The position numbers and the translations under genes were made by a program. From positions 62,001 through 126,000 of the forward strand of contig JACKPN010000003.1 of assembly GCA_024233575.1 (NCBI GenBank): a stretch of 64,000 nucleotides of DNA, in the 5' to 3' direction. Each line of letters starts with the position of its first letter. Within the stretch, counting starts at the first letter, position 1. Under the pieces are notes generated by a model. That model saw only the letters and a program-made list of their open reading frames with translations. It was not told the DNA's origin and ran no database searches. This DNA is from Chlamydiales bacterium (lineage in GTDB: Bacteria > Chlamydiota > Chlamydiia > Chlamydiales > Criblamydiaceae). This document shows, piece by piece, positions 1-8,645 of this stretch.

Positions 1-1212
1 GACGAAGACGAATCAAAAAAAGTCCTCAAATGCTACGGCATCCCTGTCGTAGAAACAGTGACGGCAACGTCAGCAGAAGAAGCCGCCGCACGCGCGGACA
101 GCTTAGGCTATCCGGTCGTTGCCAAACTCTATTCACAAACGATCACCCACAAAACAGATGTCGGAGGAGTGATCCTCAACCTGGAATCTGCTAACGAAGT
201 ACGCCACGCCTTTGAAAAGATCCGTCATTCCGTCACTGAAGCCGCCGGTGCGGCAGCTTTCGAAGGAGTAACGGTGCAACGAATGGTCAAACTCGACGGC
301 TATGAGCTAATCCTCGGCAGCTCATGCGATGAGCAGTTCGGCCCAGTCCTTCTCTTCGGTACCGGCGGTCAGCTCGTCGAAGTCTACAAAGACCGCTCAC
401 TCGCCCTGCCGCCGCTCAACAGCAACCTGGCAGCAAAATTGATCAACAAAACAAAGATAGCCGACGCCTTGCGCGGTGTCCGCGGACGCAGCGCCATCGA
501 CATGGTCAACCTAAAACGAATCCTTGTTCACTTTTCACAGATGATCGTCGAAAATCGCTGGATCAAAGAGTGCGACATCAACCCGCTGTTAGCCTCGACA
601 GAAGAGATCGTCGCCCTCGATGCGCGTATTGTCCTCCACGACCCTTCATTAAAAGAAAGCGAACTGCCGGAACCGGCAATACGCCCCTATCCCATCGAAT
701 ACATCAATTCCTATACCCTTAACAACGGGATAGCTGTAACAATACGGCCCATCCGTCCCGAAGATGAACCGCAAATCGCCGACTTCCAACGGAAGCTTTC
801 AGAAGAAAGCGCGCGCCAACGCTACTTCGATTTTGTGAACCTCGACAGCCTCATCACCCACGAACGCCTCGTCCGCCTCTGCTTCAACGACTACGACCGC
901 GAAATCGCCCTCATCGCCGAGGATGACAGCAACACAATCATCGGTGCAGCACGCCTGATCAAAATTCCCGGAACAAAAGAAGCAGACCTCAAGATGATCA
1001 TCGCCGACAATATCCACAACCAAGGACTAGGAACACAGATGCTATCGCAGCTGGTCGCCATCGCCAAAAAAGAAGATATCCAACAAATTCGTGCAGCTAT
1101 CCTGTCGGAAAATAGCGGCATGATCCACATCTGCAACAAGCTGGGATTCAAAATACAAACAGGACCGGACCCGCATATCACCTACACGCAGCTGAATGTT
1201 GCAACACGATAG
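1..1212 (+). CDS. ATP-grasp / GNAT protein acyltransferase-like, C-terminal part (5' end outside window)
   Basis: The reading frame is open from base 1, so the gene starts upstream of the window; an internal GTG at 58 is not its start. The visible 404 residues hold two modules. The first is an ATP-grasp domain of the ADP-forming acyl-CoA synthetase type (about residues 1-215, ending in a 'WIKECDINPLLA' stretch typical of that family). The second is a GNAT acetyltransferase domain (about residues 240-395, with 'NQGLGTQML' resembling the acetyl-CoA-binding loop). This order matches Pat/YfiQ-type lysine acetyltransferases, in which the NDP-forming synthetase half is usually catalytically dead and senses acyl-CoA. 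Whether that holds here needs the missing N-terminus. The next gene begins 58 bp downstream. Confidence 0.8.
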   Translation, partial: DEDESKKVLKCYGIPVVETVTATSAEEAAARADSLGYPVVAKLYSQTITHKTDVGGVILNLESANEVRHAFEKIRHSVTEAAGAAAFEGVTVQRMVKLDGYELILGSSCDEQFGPVLLFGTGGQLVEVYKDRSLALPPLNSNLAAKLINKTKIADALRGVRGRSAIDMVNLKRILVHFSQMIVENRWIKECDINPLLASTEEIVALDARIVLHDPSLKESELPEPAIRPYPIEYINSYTLNNGIAVTIRPIRPEDEPQIADFQRKLSEESARQRYFDFVNLDSLITHERLVRLCFNDYDREIALIAEDDSNTIIGAARLIKIPGTKEADLKMIIADNIHNQGLGTQMLSQLVAIAKKEDIQQIRAAILSENSGMIHICNKLGFKIQTGPDPHITYTQLNVATR

Positions 1213-1269
1213 TTGCTGTATTTGAAATATTTGCTTATATTCATTTTTTGATCGAATACGCGAATAATC

Positions 1270-4200
1270 ATGGAATATCTAAAAACAGCCATCGCCACAA
1301 CCTTTGCCATTATCTGTCTGATTCTCATATACATGTACTTCACCTTCGATACCTCCTTCGAACTCGATGTCGCCCTGGAAGACTACCAGAAAGGCAACTA
1401 CAAAGAGTCGTTGCAGGTCCTCGACAAACTCAAAAGCACAATCACAAACGGAACAGCGCAGCTTTACCGTGCCTATGTTCTCCGGGATCAAGGCGACCTG
1501 GAAGCTTCGACACAACAACTAGGTGAAGCTGCAGACCTTGCGCGCAATACCACACTCTCCCGCGTCAAACTTGAAATTGCCATCAACCAGGCGTTGAACG
1601 CCTACCTGCAAAATAATGATCAGGCATTTCAACAATATCTGGTACAAGCAGAAGAGATCGCCGGCCCAAGAAACGAATGGGTCCAATTCTTTACCGCAAT
1701 CAACAGCTACATCAAAGGGGAATACAGCCAGGCCTCGAAACAATGGGTCCCCGCAGATGATCTGACCCCCCTGTCGCCATGGATGAAACAAGGGTTCAAA
1801 AAAATCTTCACGCCGTTCTGGATCTCCACACGAAAAGCCCGCAGCGAAATGGAAACCGGCAACTACATCGAAGCACGGCAAATGTTAGAGAAAATGCTGG
1901 CAGACGCTAACGAAGAGCAGCGCGATGAGCTCAACCTGCTGATCGGCCTAAGCTACGCCCGTGAAGCACAAGACAAACCGGAAAACGCCTCTACACCCTA
2001 TTACAAGCTAGCTTTCTCTTACTTCGACCGCATTCCTATTCTCCATTCGCGCTTCTCCCGCGAACGCCAAACACTGATCAAGAAAATTTTCGCTCATACG
2101 AATGCTTTGGTTAAAAAGAAAGACTTCAACGACCTCTCTTTCTACGCACAAGCTCTCGAAAAACTACAAGCGCGCGCAGAAATCAACTCGCTGTCCAAAA
2201 CGCTTTACATGCTGATCGAACAAGCAATCGCTGATAATAACTGGCAAATGCTCAACAATCTCACCGAATTGGTTCAAAAGATTCTCCCCCAAGGCGAGCT
2301 TCGCACCTCCCTTGCCAACCGCTTCGAGCTGCTAATCACCGAAACTTTACAAGCAGGCAACTTTAACAATATCGGCCTATACTGGAAGGCGGCTCAAGCA
2401 TTCTCTCCGGATCCCGATGCTTTGCGCAAACGGATAGTTGCACTCACAACGAAAAAAATTCTCTCCCTCATTCCCGTGGACAACAAGAAAATCACATTGA
2501 CGGAACCCTATATCACCTTCTGGCAGAACATCGAAAAAGATCACAAAGAACGGCTGGCCTTCGCCGAACAATTGGCATCGCTTGCAATCCAAATGCTACA
2601 ACAAGAGGGCGACGAAGATAAAGCAGCATCGCTGCTCACCATAAGCAACAATCTGCCCTACCGTACCGAACAACAACAACTTAAACAGTCAATCGATAAT
2701 GCAATCACAAAATTATATGCAAAAGCCGTCGACGAAGACAACATCACCCTGCTCCCCTACATCTTAAAGATCTCCAAACAACTGAAGCTAACCGGCATCA
2801 ACTTCAACGACAAAAATGAGATCAACACACAAGTCAAAGATGCCGAATATTTGTTCAGCAACAAAAACAACAGCAAAGCGCTTCAAACTGCGGAATGGGT
2901 ACTCCTCCTCGATCCACAAAACCAAAAAGCAAAAACAATCGCGGGCATGATTTCCTACTACGAAGGCAACTACTCTCATGCCACGGCATACTTGCGTGGG
3001 ATCTCCAACCCAAATAGAACAGTATCGATTGCTCTAGGCGTATCCGAACTTCTTTCCGGAAACAAATCAGCGGGAGAACAGCTGCTAAAACAGCTAAATC
3101 AAGAACAACCGCTAGATAAAGAAACCTACCTAAGGCTAGGCCTAGGTTCCCTTGCTATAGGTAAAATCAATGAAGGAATCGATTGGCTCAAAAAAATCGA
3201 AATACCTGACGATGAAGTAATCGCAGGATTCCTCTATGCCCATTATAAAAAAGAAGAATGGGAAGAAGTACTCAAAGCGTTCGATAAACTGCAAACCCCT
3301 TACAATAAAATCGACGGCATCGAAGGACTGGTCGTCAATACATTCATGAACCTGGATGAAAATGAGGAAGCGGAAGAACTGCTGTTCAACTTGCTTAAAT
3401 ACCCTCAAGAGGATACCGATAAATTCTCACCGGCATTTCAAACCTTCGACAAGCACACGCTGCAAAAAATCAACAAGGACTATATCGCCGGCAACTTCTA
3501 CCGCCATGTAAAGGAAGACAACAAGAAAGCGCTCTACTATTATGACCAAATTGCCGACCCCACCGATGATACTCTCGTCGCCAAAGCCGAAACGCTCCTT
3601 GATCTCGGAAAAAAACCGGAAGCGCTGGAAGCTTTTCAGCTTGCCCTCGATAAAGCTAAAGACAACAACACCCTGACCCTGTCAATTTTACCGATCCTCG
3701 CCCAACTGGCGATGGAATACGGGCGCAATATCGAAGCTTTCTCCTACCTGCACCGCTACTACCAAATGAATCCCGAAGGCAATGCCCACCGTCTCGAATA
3801 TGTCCATGCTCTCATGAACATCGGAAGATATGACCTGGCACTCAAAGAGATGCAAGCACTGAAAAATGCCAACACGCTCCCCAAAGATCAAAGGATCAAC
3901 TACTTAAAATCCCTTGTCATGACCAACCAGTTCCCCGAAGCAGACTACGCGGCAGCACAATGGGAAGCAGAGCTGCAACCATCCCTTGCTGAGCGTCTGC
4001 GCGTTGCACAGCTGATGACAGTCACAAAAAATATCGATTTTTATAATAACGCTATCAAAGACACCGTCGAGAAAAAATTGATCAGCGGCGAAGAAGCCGC
4101 AGAGCTGATGATGCTCTTCATCAAACTTGGCGACTACAAACACGCCCTCAGCATCAAGCACTCGCACGGCAAAGCGCTAGAACAAAATGTCGATGGGTTG

Positions 4201-5082
4201 ATGGCTTTGGCAACCCTTGAACTACGCCTATCGCAACTCACCGATGCACTGCAACATGCGCAGCAAGCGCTGACACTCCAGCCCAACAACCAAGCAGTGC
4301 GCACATTCATCGAAACCTACGACCGTAGTGGCAATACCCTGGAACAACTAGTAGCCCTCTACGAAGAAGCGCTCAAACAAAAAAAGGAAAACGTCACCCT
4401 CAAAGTCAGCTACGCCAGAGCCCTAATCGAAAACGCCATCAATAACAGCACCGACAACAGCAAGCTCGACCCAAAAACATCCGCACAGCTGCTCAAAGCA
4501 CTGAACATCCTCGACCGCCTATCTAATAGTTATCCTGAAGTGCCGGAAATCTACTATCTCCTAGGTAAAGTGTATTTCCTCCTCGATAACAACTACTCCG
4601 CCGCGGAAGCTCTCAAAAAAACAATCGCTCTCGACGTTTCCAAAACCGATGCTTACCAGTTTCTCAGCCTCACGCAAGAGTTCGGCGGAGATCTTGCCGG
4701 TGCTATTGAAACCCTGAACAAAGGGATCTCCTTTGAACCCGATAACGCCACAGCCTGGCGGCAACTCGGGCGCATCCAAACTGCTCAAGGTAACTTGATC
4801 GACGCAATTAACTCCCTTAAACAAGCAATCAGGTATGCTCCCAATATCCCTCAGCCCTATATCCACTTGAGCAAACTGATGCTGCAACTTAATAATCCTG
4901 AAGATGCAAAGGCCGCCCTCGAGAAAGCGATCAAACTCGACCCCAACAACATCGAAGCACTGGAACTTCTCCTTTCAACCTTGAAAGATCCTACTCTAAG
5001 GGTCGACGACCATACCGAGGAGAAGCTGAAGCGGCGACGCGCAGAAATAGAAAAAAAACTTTACGATCTACGTTCAAAATAA
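1270..5082 (+). CDS. Large membrane-anchored TPR-repeat protein
   Basis: A 1270-residue protein with one N-terminal hydrophobic segment (about residues 7-27, 'TFAIICLILIYMYFTF'), followed by helical repeats throughout. Many fit the TPR pattern, most clearly near the C-terminus: 'PEIYYLLGKVYFLLDNN', 'ATAWRQLGRIQTAQGN' and 'PQPYIHLSKLMLQLNN'. With a single signal anchor the repeats probably face the periplasm and act as a scaffold for envelope proteins. No catalytic motif was seen. It has the C-rich third codon positions of the core genome. The partner and process are unknown. PEP-CTERM-type PrsT proteins have a comparable architecture, but I see nothing that ties it to exopolysaccharide export. 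No clear Shine-Dalgarno precedes the ATG. Confidence 0.85.
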   Translation: MEYLKTAIATTFAIICLILIYMYFTFDTSFELDVALEDYQKGNYKESLQVLDKLKSTITNGTAQLYRAYVLRDQGDLEASTQQLGEAADLARNTTLSRVKLEIAINQALNAYLQNNDQAFQQYLVQAEEIAGPRNEWVQFFTAINSYIKGEYSQASKQWVPADDLTPLSPWMKQGFKKIFTPFWISTRKARSEMETGNYIEARQMLEKMLADANEEQRDELNLLIGLSYAREAQDKPENASTPYYKLAFSYFDRIPILHSRFSRERQTLIKKIFAHTNALVKKKDFNDLSFYAQALEKLQARAEINSLSKTLYMLIEQAIADNNWQMLNNLTELVQKILPQGELRTSLANRFELLITETLQAGNFNNIGLYWKAAQAFSPDPDALRKRIVALTTKKILSLIPVDNKKITLTEPYITFWQNIEKDHKERLAFAEQLASLAIQMLQQEGDEDKAASLLTISNNLPYRTEQQQLKQSIDNAITKLYAKAVDEDNITLLPYILKISKQLKLTGINFNDKNEINTQVKDAEYLFSNKNNSKALQTAEWVLLLDPQNQKAKTIAGMISYYEGNYSHATAYLRGISNPNRTVSIALGVSELLSGNKSAGEQLLKQLNQEQPLDKETYLRLGLGSLAIGKINEGIDWLKKIEIPDDEVIAGFLYAHYKKEEWEEVLKAFDKLQTPYNKIDGIEGLVVNTFMNLDENEEAEELLFNLLKYPQEDTDKFSPAFQTFDKHTLQKINKDYIAGNFYRHVKEDNKKALYYYDQIADPTDDTLVAKAETLLDLGKKPEALEAFQLALDKAKDNNTLTLSILPILAQLAMEYGRNIEAFSYLHRYYQMNPEGNAHRLEYVHALMNIGRYDLALKEMQALKNANTLPKDQRINYLKSLVMTNQFPEADYAAAQWEAELQPSLAERLRVAQLMTVTKNIDFYNNAIKDTVEKKLISGEEAAELMMLFIKLGDYKHALSIKHSHGKALEQNVDGLMALATLELRLSQLTDALQHAQQALTLQPNNQAVRTFIETYDRSGNTLEQLVALYEEALKQKKENVTLKVSYARALIENAINNSTDNSKLDPKTSAQLLKALNILDRLSNSYPEVPEIYYLLGKVYFLLDNNYSAAEALKKTIALDVSKTDAYQFLSLTQEFGGDLAGAIETLNKGISFEPDNATAWRQLGRIQTAQGNLIDAINSLKQAIRYAPNIPQPYIHLSKLMLQLNNPEDAKAALEKAIKLDPNNIEALELLLSTLKDPTLRVDDHTEEKLKRRRAEIEKKLYDLRSK

Positions 5083-5146
5083 TTTGTCAATTGCGCTTTT
5101 AATACCAAAGCTTTAGACTATTATAAAAAATTTTGTTGTACACGCA

Positions 5147-6058
5147 ATGTATCTCGTATTCGTCCTATACGCCCTCTTCGCCAGCGTCTTCACCATAGCA
5201 AAGATGGGCCTCAACTACACGCAGCCCATTTTCTTCGTGGGATCGCGCATGCTGATCGCCGGCATCGTTATGGTCGCCTACCAAGCAATACGCCATCCAG
5301 AGCGCTGTTCCATTAAAAAAGGGGACTTCGCAGGGTTGCTGCTACTCGGCCTATGCAACATTTACCTGACCAATGTCCTGGAATTTTGGGGGCTTCAGCA
5401 TCTGACCTCCTTCAAAACCTGCTTCATCTACAGCCTGTCGCCATTCCTCTCAGCGCTGCTCTCTTTTTTCCTTCTCAAAGAGACCATTACCCCGAAGAAA
5501 TGGCTAGGACTGCTAGTAGGCTGCATAGGTTTCGCTCCGATCCTACTCAGCCAAGGTGCCGGCGAAGAACGCATCGGCGGCATCCTAATGCTCTCGTGGG
5601 CAGAACTCAGCGTTCTCGGCGCAGCTACCGCTTCCGTCTTCGGATGGATTCTCCTCCGTCGCCTCGTCAACCAAAACGGCTATTCTCCCAATTTTGCCAA
5701 CGGCCTAAGCATGATGATCGGCGGGATCATGGCACTGGCGCATTCCGCCATGACAGAGAACTGGGATCCGCTGCCTGTCACTGAATATGCTCCTTTCTTA
5801 GAAGCAGGCCTTGCATTGATCATTATCTCTAACTTCATCTGCTACAACCTGTACGGCTATCTGTTGAAACAATTTTCCGCCACCTTCATGTCCTTCGCCG
5901 GCTTCACCACGCCGATCTTCACAGCACTCTACGGCTGGCTGTTCCTTGACGAAATCATCACCATGCCGTTTATCATCTCCGTCTCCATTGTCTTTTTCGG
6001 CCTGACCCTCTTCTACCAGGAAGAGCTAACCGTCAAGCTACAAGCAACTGTGGACTAA
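5147..6058 (+). CDS. EamA/DMT-family transporter
   Basis: A 303-residue, very hydrophobic protein with about ten predicted membrane segments in two EamA-like halves. The hallmark 'YSLSPFLSALLSFFLLKE' end of the first half is followed by 'KKWLGLLVGCIGFAPILL', and the same pattern recurs as 'FTTPIFTALYGWLFLDE' in the second half. DMT permeases exchange small metabolites across the inner membrane. Obligate intracellular bacteria, including Chlamydia, use one DMT member to import S-adenosylmethionine from the host. The length and the short N-terminus fit such a protein, but the substrate cannot be read from sequence. It ends two bases before the next ATG, so the two are probably co-transcribed. 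Confidence 0.85.
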   Translation: MYLVFVLYALFASVFTIAKMGLNYTQPIFFVGSRMLIAGIVMVAYQAIRHPERCSIKKGDFAGLLLLGLCNIYLTNVLEFWGLQHLTSFKTCFIYSLSPFLSALLSFFLLKETITPKKWLGLLVGCIGFAPILLSQGAGEERIGGILMLSWAELSVLGAATASVFGWILLRRLVNQNGYSPNFANGLSMMIGGIMALAHSAMTENWDPLPVTEYAPFLEAGLALIIISNFICYNLYGYLLKQFSATFMSFAGFTTPIFTALYGWLFLDEIITMPFIISVSIVFFGLTLFYQEELTVKLQATVD

Positions 6059-6060
6059 TA

Positions 6061-7248
6061 ATGACAGCGATCGGTACGTGTAAGTCCTATTTCCACTACC
6101 TGCGACAAAGGGAATGCGGCATCACATCGCCAAAATTTTCGACAAAAGAAACAATCAAAAATAATATCGCCGCCAACCGGTTTTCAGAAACATTCATACC
6201 GATAAAAAACGGTATTGACGGCTATGCGGCAGCTGGCAGATATTTCACTACAGCATCTGTGGTATCAACTGATACGTCTCCTTTAACCTTAGAGATCTGT
6301 ACAATCGATATTTTTCTGAAAAAAACGATTTGGAAAATCACACAAACGCTATCAAACCGTAGTCGGATCAATTCTGTATGCTTAGCACATAGAGTTATCG
6401 CTACCATGGATAATAATCAAGTTTCCATCTTCCAACGTGGCTATTTAACTAATCAGTTCTCAATCCGCGGAAAATGTGACCCTTTCCTCCTTTGCGATAT
6501 AAATGAGAGCATCTTCATTTTTGATCGTGAATCACTCTTGTTACGATACAACATCAAGGACTGTTCTTTAGAAACAATCAAAACCCAATGTTCTTTTCAG
6601 AAAGACTATCTCTGCTCCAAAAACGAAAACTATTTCATCATTAGCCGTGGCATGTTCGAAGAACAGCAGCCGATTTTCCAAGTGTTGAGTTATAGCGTAA
6701 AGACCTCGCAATATCATCACATGACCTTCAAGGGGCTAGAAAATCCTAAATGTAAACTGCATGAAAACCACCTTTTTATCGGATATCACGATAAAGAAAC
6801 CAAAGAACCTAAAATCAAAATTGTCGATTTGCAATCTGGAGATGAGGAAATGCTTCCTGAGGATGCAGTAACATGTCTAACACAACTGTCTGCACTCTGC
6901 GTTGACGACCGCCATATTGTGTATTTTGATTATTATGATGATTACACTTCGTTGATTTCATGCTTTTCCCGTAAAGCTCCTTATCAGCACCTATATCGCA
7001 TGATATGCAAACATAAAAAGGCTGAAGGCTTGACAAGAGATCCTATCCTGCATGACGAAGTTTTGTGTCTAAAACTCATAGATGAACATTCACCTGAAGA
7101 AATTTACGCTTTTGATGTTAGGACAGGAAAAAAACTCGCACAAATTAATCTCAATGCATCCTCTCCATCATTGATCAATTCAGGAAAATTCTTTTCTATC
7201 CAAAAAAACGGTGTCTGTATCCGCGACTATCTCACACCCAATTCGTAG
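6061..7248 (+). CDS. Hypothetical protein, possibly beta-propeller
   Basis: A 395-residue protein I do not recognise. It has no signal peptide or membrane segment. The sequence is rich in short beta-strand-like blocks separated by turns, such as 'FIPIKNGIDGYAAAGRYF', 'PFLLCDINESIFIFDRESLL' and 'IYAFDVRTGKKLAQINL'. This resembles PQQ- or WD40-like propeller blades, where a strand reports a value and the next names it. The repeat is loose and no blade count is safe. Codon use is more AT-rich than the upstream transporter, suggesting a different history or low expression. It starts two bases after the transporter stop, with only a weak ribosome site inside that gene. Confidence 0.6.
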   Translation: MTAIGTCKSYFHYLRQRECGITSPKFSTKETIKNNIAANRFSETFIPIKNGIDGYAAAGRYFTTASVVSTDTSPLTLEICTIDIFLKKTIWKITQTLSNRSRINSVCLAHRVIATMDNNQVSIFQRGYLTNQFSIRGKCDPFLLCDINESIFIFDRESLLLRYNIKDCSLETIKTQCSFQKDYLCSKNENYFIISRGMFEEQQPIFQVLSYSVKTSQYHHMTFKGLENPKCKLHENHLFIGYHDKETKEPKIKIVDLQSGDEEMLPEDAVTCLTQLSALCVDDRHIVYFDYYDDYTSLISCFSRKAPYQHLYRMICKHKKAEGLTRDPILHDEVLCLKLIDEHSPEEIYAFDVRTGKKLAQINLNASSPSLINSGKFFSIQKNGVCIRDYLTPNS

Positions 7249-7260
7249 CATTTTTGGATA

Positions 7261-7345
7261 GTCCTAAACATGTAATGCTGCCATCTGCTCGCGATCATTA
7301 TTGACTTCCTTGCTTCGCACTTGTCTAGCATTACATATTTAGGAC
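7261..7345. repeat. Near-perfect 19-bp inverted repeat around a 47-nt spacer
   Basis: Bases 7261-7279 read GTCCTAAACATGTAATGCT. Bases 7327-7345 are its reverse complement with one mismatch. The whole unit is 85 bp and lies in the only sizeable gap between two plus-strand genes. It could fold into a long hairpin. The arms are longer than a normal terminator stem, the loop is large and no T-run follows, so a small inserted palindromic element is as likely as a terminator. Confidence 0.6.
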
Positions 7346-7489
7346 CACCCTTTTTGTAAGATCTTTTTCTGTTTTAAAAATTTAGATCTTGGCGTTTTTT
7401 ATAAAAAATAGTATAAACAGTTAATTGTCAGGGGGCTAGTATTTAGGATTTATATAACCCATTAAATGCCAAGGCGATAGGCTTAAACA

Positions 7490-8524
7490 ATGGTAACGTC
7501 AAGAGTTGAAAACGAAAGCTATCTACATCTTGATAATGACTTTTTTAATGAAGAATTAAACAAAGTCATCTGCTCCATCCTACCCCAATTCGATAAAATG
7601 GCGAAGGCCTATCTGACCTTCAACTTAGTATTCCTGCTCCTCGCCTTTGTCGAAGCTGTGACTTTCATTGTTTTCTTTGCAACGCTCGCGCAATCATCAT
7701 TGCTGGCCTTCAGCCTCGCAGTCATCTTCCTAACGATTTTTTCCTATTTCATCCTTAGGATGTACCTGCAAGCAAAACGCCCTGAACAGTTTATCAACTT
7801 CCGCGACCGCTATCTCCGCGGATGCAAAAATCTAATCAATTACCGCGAAGGGATTCCCGAACATCATATCGCCCTTGCCCACGCCTGCAATAAGCTGGCC
7901 ACAAAACTTGAAGGAAGAGAATATCTATACTACCATCCGCCGCAAATTCTTGATGCCGTGGCTCCTAGCGTCGAAAAATTCAGCTGTTGGTGGTTCTGGG
8001 AAGACCTGCTACAAATGCGTGAGCTGCTCCTCAACGGTTCCATCGAAGAACATCTGAAACTAGTCAAATGCGAACCGACAAGCCTGGATATCCATGCAGC
8101 CCTAGCAAACGCCTACGTCATCCTCTCCAGCCTGTACCTCGATCCGGCCAAGCGAGGCAGAGAAAGCGACGACCGCTGGGTACCGGAAGACCGCTACACC
8201 GCAGAAATGGAGAAGAAGTTCCGCGAGACAGCAGAACGGGCAATCGAAGAGTTCGAAATCCTTAACGACTACGCTCCCAACGATCCTTGGGTGCATATGC
8301 AGCTGGCGTACAGCTACCACGACCTTCAAATGCCCAAGGAAGAGATTCGTGAATATGAGCATATTCGCCGCCTGCGTCCCGACGATAAAGAGGTCCTTTT
8401 CAAACTAGGATGTCTCTACTTTCAGCAAGGCTTTAACGCTGAAGGACTCAAGATTTACGAAGAGCTGAAGCGCTCTCACTATGCCAAAGCCGAGGCATTG
8501 ATCGCTCACTATGGAAACGAATAA
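7490..8524 (+). CDS. Membrane TPR-like protein
   Basis: A 344-residue protein with two closely spaced transmembrane segments (about residues 38-62 and 68-92) that form a hairpin, leaving both ends on the same, probably cytoplasmic, side. The C-terminal 200 residues are helical. They contain TPR-like units: 'PNDPWVHMQLAYSYHDLQM' followed by 'PDDKEVLFKLGCLYFQQGF'. No enzyme motif is visible. The role is unknown; a membrane-bound protein-protein adaptor is the simplest reading. A 241-bp gap with a long inverted repeat precedes it, so it probably has its own promoter. Confidence 0.75.
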   Translation: MVTSRVENESYLHLDNDFFNEELNKVICSILPQFDKMAKAYLTFNLVFLLLAFVEAVTFIVFFATLAQSSLLAFSLAVIFLTIFSYFILRMYLQAKRPEQFINFRDRYLRGCKNLINYREGIPEHHIALAHACNKLATKLEGREYLYYHPPQILDAVAPSVEKFSCWWFWEDLLQMRELLLNGSIEEHLKLVKCEPTSLDIHAALANAYVILSSLYLDPAKRGRESDDRWVPEDRYTAEMEKKFRETAERAIEEFEILNDYAPNDPWVHMQLAYSYHDLQMPKEEIREYEHIRRLRPDDKEVLFKLGCLYFQQGFNAEGLKIYEELKRSHYAKAEALIAHYGNE

Positions 8525-8645
8525 CAAATGCTTTTATTTGCTATCTTTTGCGGATTTAGCAAGAGCGATACACCCTAGGTAGACTCTTGATTTTTTATCA
8601 AAATAAAGCCATTGTCCAGATATGACACAATGAAAAGGATAAACT

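Noticed and set aside
5353..5784. 143-codon plus-strand frame inside the DMT transporter gene
   Set aside because: Arg- and Pro-rich out-of-frame reading of a gene with clear membrane segments.
7249..7489. Gap checked for an RNA gene or riboswitch
   Set aside because: Apart from the inverted repeat no cloverleaf or known aptamer pattern was seen.
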